From Spirochaetaceae bacterium (GTDB lineage Bacteria > Spirochaetota > Spirochaetia > Treponematales > Breznakiellaceae), in contig JAISZQ010000098.1 in the NCBI GenBank assembly GCA_031269165.1, positions 1 to 9,353 on the forward strand: a stretch of DNA of 9,353 nucleotides, given 5' to 3'. The notes under the pieces are model-generated. The model saw only the letters and a list, made by a program, of their open reading frames with translations, did no database searches and was not told the origin of the DNA. Of this stretch, positions 6,090-9,353 are shown piece by piece. Made by a program: the position numbers and the translations under genes. The stretch's first letter is position 1; each line of letters opens with the position of its first letter.

Positions 6090-6443
6090 ATGGCTGTACA
6101 ACCGATTGACATACAGGTTATGTTTTCCCAACTTGACAAGGTGGGCAAGGAGCAGACCGCATTGCGGGAAGGCGCGGCGATCCAAAGGGCCATTGCTGGC
6201 GATCGTGAAGCGCGAAAACTGACCCAAGACATCGAGTCGGTGAACGCGGCCGCCGAAAGGAATGATCCTGAAAACGCCGGCAATCGGCAACTGGAACGCC
6301 TCAAGGAGCGCGAAGGACACGGCGGCAAGGAGGATGCGCCGCACGACAAGACAAAAAAACCCGCTTATGCGGCCGGAGACGAGCACTATAGCGTGGTTAT
6401 CAACGACCCGATGATCGGAACGCACATTGATTTGGAAGGCTGA
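6090..6443 (+). CDS. Small conserved-looking protein coupled to fapA
   Basis: This 117-residue hydrophilic protein starts 2 bp after the fapA stop codon with only a weak upstream GGAA (6079-6082), so it is probably translated by coupling. Its first third (MAVQPIDIQVMFSQLDKVGK) looks like an ordered helix. The middle is very rich in Glu, Lys, Arg, Asn and Gly and looks disordered. The end (HYSVVINDPMIGTHIDLEG) reads as a short beta-rich tail. There are no membrane segments, signal peptide, cysteines or catalytic motif. The tight link to fapA suggests a joint job, perhaps as a partner or chaperone, but I do not recognise the function. Homologues after fapA in other spirochaetes would settle whether the pair is conserved. 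Confidence 0.75.
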   Translation: MAVQPIDIQVMFSQLDKVGKEQTALREGAAIQRAIAGDREARKLTQDIESVNAAAERNDPENAGNRQLERLKEREGHGGKEDAPHDKTKKPAYAAGDEHYSVVINDPMIGTHIDLEG

Positions 6444-6571
6444 AATTTTACCACGAACCCCAACGGGCCGTCGGCCTGCAACCTCACGAACGGAGTAGTG
6501 CAACTTTTGTTTCTTCGTCCGTTTTCATGGCAAATGTTTGTGTGGTCCGTGGTTTTTCATTTTGTGGGTTA
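6444..6571. other. Gene-free spacer after the fapA operon
   Basis: No gene is supported. A weak stem AACGGA (6489-6494) with TCCGTT (6518-6523) and a short T run could terminate the fapA transcript, but the 23-nt loop makes this doubtful. A GGCC/GGCC palindrome lies near 6465-6475. Confidence 0.3.
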
Positions 6572-6642
6572 AGTTTAGCCCAGAGGCGTGCTCTGTGGTG
6601 GTGTTGTCCCCGTTGGTTGCTGTTTGCTCAACAGTACCCGTC

Positions 6643-6723
6643 CGTCATTGCGAGCGAAGAGAAGCAATCCAGTGGAAAGGCCGCCTCGTCTGGATTGCTT
6701 CACCCTGCGGGTTCGCAATGACG
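6643..6723. repeat. Fifth copy of the ~83-bp palindrome, within the tandem array
   Basis: This copy has the same outer ends, CGTCATTGCGAGCGAAG and the matching TTCGCAATGACG, and the same inner arms GAAGCAATCCAG and CTGGATTGCTTC as the copies at 1-251. The tip is different (TGGAAAGGCCGCCTCGT). It lies about 6.4 kb from the array, which shows a dispersed family rather than a purely local duplication. Confidence 0.85.
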
Positions 6724-6847
6724 TGAGGCCGCTCACTAAACGGCACCCGCCCAGAAACGTGCTGTTTGGTGTGGCTCTCCCCGTTGGTTGCCGACCGCTA
6801 AACGGTCCCCGTCCAAAGGAGGCGTGCTCTGCGGTATTGTCGTTCCG

Positions 6848-6971
6848 GCCGGGTGAACACCACCGTAAGGCGGCATTGCTACCCTAGTCAGTACCTGTCT
6901 GCGATAGTCACCGCCTTGAGACAGCACGTTGCGCCGGTAGCACAGCCGCCTGTAGGTGGTGTTCACCCGGC
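6848..6971. mobile_element. 124-bp MITE-like inverted-repeat element
   Basis: Terminal arms of 36 bp (6848-6883 and 6936-6971) match at 31 of 36 positions. The outer 17 bp are perfect (GCCGGGTGAACACCACC and its complement), followed by conserved GGCGGC and TGCTACC blocks. The 52-bp centre holds a CTGTCT/AGACAG hairpin (6895-6900 with 6919-6924). The element sits inside one ~62-bp tandem unit, stretching the CTAAAC spacing there to 189 bp, which fits insertion of about 124 bp. No clear target-site duplication and no coding capacity were seen. A non-mobile structured RNA or protein-binding palindrome is the alternative. Confidence 0.55.
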
Positions 6972-7215
6972 ATATCGACACGCTATCTAAACGGCACCCG
7001 CCCAAAGGAAGCGCACTCTGTGGTGTTGCTCCCCTCTACCGCCACCCGCCCGCTAAACAGTCCCCGCCCAAAGGAAGCGCACTCTGTGGTGTCGCTCCCC
7101 CCCCCCCTACCACCACCCGCTCCCTAAACAGTTCCCGTCCAGAGGCGCACTCTGCGGTGTCGCTCTCCCTACCGCCACTCGCTCCCTAAACAGTCCCCGT
7201 CCAGCGCTTATTCTC

Positions 7216-7244
7216 TTATCTCTTATTTCTAAATAGTGTATAGT
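7216..7244 (+). promoter_or_regulatory. Candidate gpsA promoter giving a leaderless transcript
   Basis: TATAGT (7239-7244) is a good -10 box, and a poor TTATCT (7216-7221) lies 17 bp upstream. A start 6-7 nt after the -10 falls on or next to the A of the gpsA ATG at 7251. No Shine-Dalgarno sequence precedes that ATG, which fits a leaderless message. Confidence 0.4.
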
Positions 7245-7250
7245 GTCCGC

Positions 7251-8348
7251 ATGAGTTCGAAAGTGGGCATCATCGGGGCGGGAGCCTGGGGGACGGCGGT
7301 GGCGAAAGTCATTGCCGAGAACAAGCGGGCGGCGGGGCTGGATGAAGACGTGGTGCTGTGGGCGCGGAAACAAGACACGGCAGCGGAGATCATGGAGGCG
7401 CGGACCAACACGCGCTACCTGCCGGGGGTGGCGCTTCCCGACAATGTGCGGGCCGACACGGATATGCGCGCGGTGGCCGACGGAAAGGATTTTCTCATTC
7501 TCGCAACGCCTTCGCTCTATCTTCTTGACACGGTGAAGCAGATACTCAACCTGCCCTCCATTCGGGAGGGAGAGACACCGATCGCGGTGCTTACCAAGGG
7601 ATTTCTGCCGGGGAAGGGCCCGGGAATGGAAGAGCCCCGCCTCATCGTGGAGACGCTTGAAGATTACCTGCCGGGGTTTTATCGGCACTCGCTGGTCTAC
7701 ATTGCCGGGCCGAGCCATGCGGAGGAGGTGTCGCGGTACAAGATCACCGGGCTCATCGCGGCCAGCGAGAACGCGAAGAACTCGTTCCGGTTCCGCGACC
7801 TTATCAAGAACAACCGCGTGCTGGTGTTTTCCTCGCTTGACGTGCGCGGGGTGCAGGTGGCGTCGGCGGCCAAGAACGTGATCGCCATCGCGTTTGGGAT
7901 TCTGGACGCGCTCAAGGAGCGGGACGAGACGGTGCTGGGCGCGGCGTTTGGGGACGGCACCTCGTCGCTGTTGCTCGCGGCCGGGTTGAACGAGATCCAG
8001 ATGCTGGGCCGGGCGATGGGCGCGACGCACCCGGAGACGTTTACCTCGATCTCCGGCGTGGGCGACCTCGACGTAACGTGCCGCTCGGTATTCGGGCGAA
8101 ACCGGCGTTTTGGCCGCGACATCGTCGAGAAAAAAATCCTCAGTACGTTTCACGACATCGACGACCTTATCGGCCGCATCAGCGAAGTCGGCTATCTGCC
8201 GGAAGGGGTCGCGGCGGCGAAGTATGTGCGGATCCTCGCGGAGAAGCACGGGCTCAAGATGCCGATCAGCACAGGGCTCTACCGCATCCTCAATCGGGAA
8301 ATCGAGTGCGAGGCCTTTGTTGACAACTTCGTGGGCGGGCTCACCTAA
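7251..8348 (+). CDS. gpsA: NAD(P)-dependent glycerol-3-phosphate dehydrogenase
   Basis: GpsA reduces dihydroxyacetone phosphate to sn-glycerol-3-phosphate in the cytoplasm, the backbone precursor for phospholipids. The 365-residue protein starts with a Rossmann dinucleotide motif GAGAWG (9-14). It carries GPSHAEEV (153-160), the catalytic-type lysine in AAKNVIAIA (K208), SGVGDL with D272, and the substrate-binding NRRFG (284-288). It is about 25-30 residues longer than E. coli GpsA, with extra sequence around 100-130 (REGETPIAVLTKGFLPGKG) and near 290-310. The usual NARAALITRG segment is replaced by ETVLGAAFGDGTSS, so this is a divergent branch. The ATG at 7251 is chosen because the Rossmann strand begins at once; a GTG at 7236 is a less likely alternative. 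Its stop lies 1 bp before the U32 gene. The sequence is more G/C-rich than fapA. Confidence 0.92.
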   Translation: MSSKVGIIGAGAWGTAVAKVIAENKRAAGLDEDVVLWARKQDTAAEIMEARTNTRYLPGVALPDNVRADTDMRAVADGKDFLILATPSLYLLDTVKQILNLPSIREGETPIAVLTKGFLPGKGPGMEEPRLIVETLEDYLPGFYRHSLVYIAGPSHAEEVSRYKITGLIAASENAKNSFRFRDLIKNNRVLVFSSLDVRGVQVASAAKNVIAIAFGILDALKERDETVLGAAFGDGTSSLLLAAGLNEIQMLGRAMGATHPETFTSISGVGDLDVTCRSVFGRNRRFGRDIVEKKILSTFHDIDDLIGRISEVGYLPEGVAAAKYVRILAEKHGLKMPISTGLYRILNREIECEAFVDNFVGGLT

Positions 8349-8349
8349 C

Positions 8350-9291
8350 ATGGAACTCTTATCTCCCGCCGGAACACCCGAAGCCCTCGACGCCGCCATC
8401 GCCTCAGGTGCGGACGCGGTGTATCTGGGCCTCAAATCCTTCAACGCCCGCCTCCGCTCGGCAAACTTCGCCTATTCCCAGTTCGAGGCCGCCGTCAAGG
8501 TGTTGCACAGCCAAGGCCGCAAGGTCTATGTTACGGTAAACACGGTGTTCGAGGAACGCGAGACCGACCGGATGTACCAGTTGCTCAAATACCTTGCCTC
8601 GGTCGGCCCGGACGCGCTCATCGTGCAGGATTACGGCGTGGTCGAGATGGCGCGCCGCTGCTTCCCGTCCCTCAAACTACACGCCTCCACCCAGATGAAC
8701 GTCGCCTCGGCGCGGGGCGCGAACTTTTTGTCGAAACACGGCGTCTCGCGGGTGGTGCTTGCCCGCGAACTTTCCCTCGACGCGCTCAAAGCCATCCGAG
8801 GGAACACCAACGCCGAGTTGGAAGTCTTCGTCCACGGGGCCCTCTGCGTCAGCGTCTCCGGCCTCTGCCTCTTTTCCAGTTTCTTGGGCGGCAAGTCGGC
8901 GAACCGGGGGATGTGCACCCAGGCGTGCCGGAGGCTCTACCGGACGAGCGATTCGCCTGATGAGCCCTCGATAGACGGGAAGGGAAGCGGGAACGAAAGC
9001 GGCTACTTTTTCAGCCCGCGTGACCTCCAGCTTATCGACCGCGTGCCGCTTCTCTCCGAGGCCGGCATCAACGCGCTGAAGATCGAGGGCCGCATGAAGA
9101 GCGCCGAGTATGTGGGAACCGTCACCCGCGCCTACCGTCTCGTGATTGACGCCTGCGCTTCAGGCGGGGACGCGGTCATAGCGGACGCGGTTGCCGAAGC
9201 GGAAGCCATCCTGCACGGGGACTATGCGCGGCGCAAGACCCATTATCATTTTGACAAGGAGGGGGTAGTATACCCCACGCGCCCGGGGTAG
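8350..9291 (+). CDS. U32 family peptidase / RNA-hydroxylation-type protein, probably truncated
   Basis: Members of this family include RlhA and TrhP, which hydroxylate 23S rRNA or tRNA, and proteins historically called collagenase-like peptidases. The 313-residue protein begins with the conserved MELLSPAG start. It has STQMN (113-117), the family signature around FVHGALC (C166), SGLC (C173), NRGMC (C189) and QAC (C193), four cysteines placed to hold an iron-sulfur cluster, and KIEGRMKS (244-251). TrhP is about 450 residues and RlhA about 650, so the C-terminal part is missing or out of frame. Family-like sequence seems to stop near residue 303 (THYHFDKEG), where G/C palindromes begin. It starts 1 bp after the gpsA stop codon with only a weak Shine-Dalgarno, so it is probably coupled to gpsA. 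Substrate and exact subfamily are unknown. Confidence 0.85.
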   Translation: MELLSPAGTPEALDAAIASGADAVYLGLKSFNARLRSANFAYSQFEAAVKVLHSQGRKVYVTVNTVFEERETDRMYQLLKYLASVGPDALIVQDYGVVEMARRCFPSLKLHASTQMNVASARGANFLSKHGVSRVVLARELSLDALKAIRGNTNAELEVFVHGALCVSVSGLCLFSSFLGGKSANRGMCTQACRRLYRTSDSPDEPSIDGKGSGNESGYFFSPRDLQLIDRVPLLSEAGINALKIEGRMKSAEYVGTVTRAYRLVIDACASGGDAVIADAVAEAEAILHGDYARRKTHYHFDKEGVVYPTRPG

Positions 9292-9353
9292 CCCACCCCC
9301 ACCCCCCCCGCCCGCCAAAAACACGAATGTTTTGTTGGGGGCCCCCCAACCGC
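9262..9353. repeat. G/C palindrome cluster at the U32 gene end (runs off the window)
   Basis: GGGGTA/TACCCC (9262-9267 with 9271-9276, loop GTA) is followed by C-rich sequence including a C8 run (9302-9309). Next come AAAACA/TGTTTT (9318-9323 with 9328-9333) and GTTGGGG/CCCCAAC (9334-9340 with 9344-9350). It overlaps the last residues of the U32 gene and supplies its stop codon, and it shares AGGGGGTAG with the fapA leader (4012-4020). It may be a repeat element that disrupted the gene, or a terminator cluster. Confidence 0.45.

Larger units (their letters stand above)
6572..7203. repeat. Degenerate tandem array of ~62-71-bp units upstream of gpsA
   Basis: Units share CTAAACRGTCCCCGTCC, then AAAGGAAGCGCACTCTG, a TGGTGTCGCTCCCC stretch and CCGCCACCCGCTCC. 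Anchors (CTAAAC) lie at 6736, 6798, 6987, 7053, 7124 and 7186, and a related unit begins near 6572. Spacings of 62, 66, 71 and 62 bp are seen between uninterrupted neighbours. The last units (from 6987) are most alike, pointing to recent local duplication. One unit contains a C11 run at 7097-7107. The array is split by the palindrome at 6643-6723 and the element at 6848-6971, so it predates both. Frames through it give low-complexity peptides only. Confidence 0.8.

Noticed and set aside
6956..7189. 77-codon frame with a repeated KGSALCGVAP peptide
   Set aside because: It is a translation of the tandem DNA repeat with no ribosome site and Pro-rich low complexity.
6572..7203. CRISPR array
   Set aside because: Units are contiguous, degenerate and vary in length, with no short identical repeats separated by unique spacers and no cas genes.
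8110..8349. 5' extension of the U32 gene into gpsA
   Set aside because: It is out of frame with gpsA and compositionally odd (Ser/Arg-rich); family sequence begins exactly at the ATG at 8350.
7107..8444. 445-codon open frame antisense to gpsA
   Set aside because: It is a mirror of a G/C-rich real gene, runs into the repeat array, is rich in Arg, His and Pro, and has no recognisable domain.

Overview
The window looks like a chromosomal segment of a spirochaete, most likely Treponema-like. This is inferred from a FapA (DUF342) protein with a Jag-type N-terminal domain followed by a small companion gene, a lipoprotein-dependent sugar ABC transporter with no ATPase gene beside it, a long poly-G tract inside a surface-lipoprotein gene, and intergenic space crowded with palindromic repeats. 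No rRNA, tRNA, CRISPR array or transposase gene was seen.

Layout. Positions 1-454 hold a tandem array of near-identical ~83-bp palindromes, and a diverged copy just past the last transporter gene. A minus-strand operon (3669 down to 455) encodes a sugar-binding lipoprotein and two inner-membrane permeases of the CUT1 type. Its promoter is near-consensus, and two tandem hairpins separate the lipoprotein gene from the permease genes. The divergent intergenic region 3670-4131 carries that promoter, a 12-bp inverted repeat over its -35 box, a cre-like site, and a perfect-consensus plus-strand promoter. That promoter drives a ~170-nt G/C-rich, hairpin-dense leader ending in an intrinsic-terminator-like structure. 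Next come fapA (4132-6087) and a coupled 117-residue protein (6090-6443). Region 6444-7250 has no convincing gene. It contains a degenerate ~62-71-bp tandem repeat array, interrupted by one copy of the ~83-bp palindrome and by a separate 124-bp inverted-repeat element. gpsA (7251-8348) and a U32-family gene (8350-9291) follow, the latter apparently cut short by a cluster of G/C palindromes at the window end.

Working together. The lipoprotein captures a carbohydrate or similar solute outside the membrane, and the permease pair moves it inward using an ATPase encoded elsewhere. FapA and its partner are presumably envelope or flagellum-associated. GpsA supplies sn-glycerol-3-phosphate for phospholipids. 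U32 proteins of this type are usually linked to RNA hydroxylation or to peptidase-like roles.

The strongest leads for something undescribed are the structured leader or small RNA upstream of fapA (3924-4094) and the G12 tract directly before the lipobox of the binding protein, a candidate on/off switch for the transporter. The layered palindromic elements in the intergenic regions come next.
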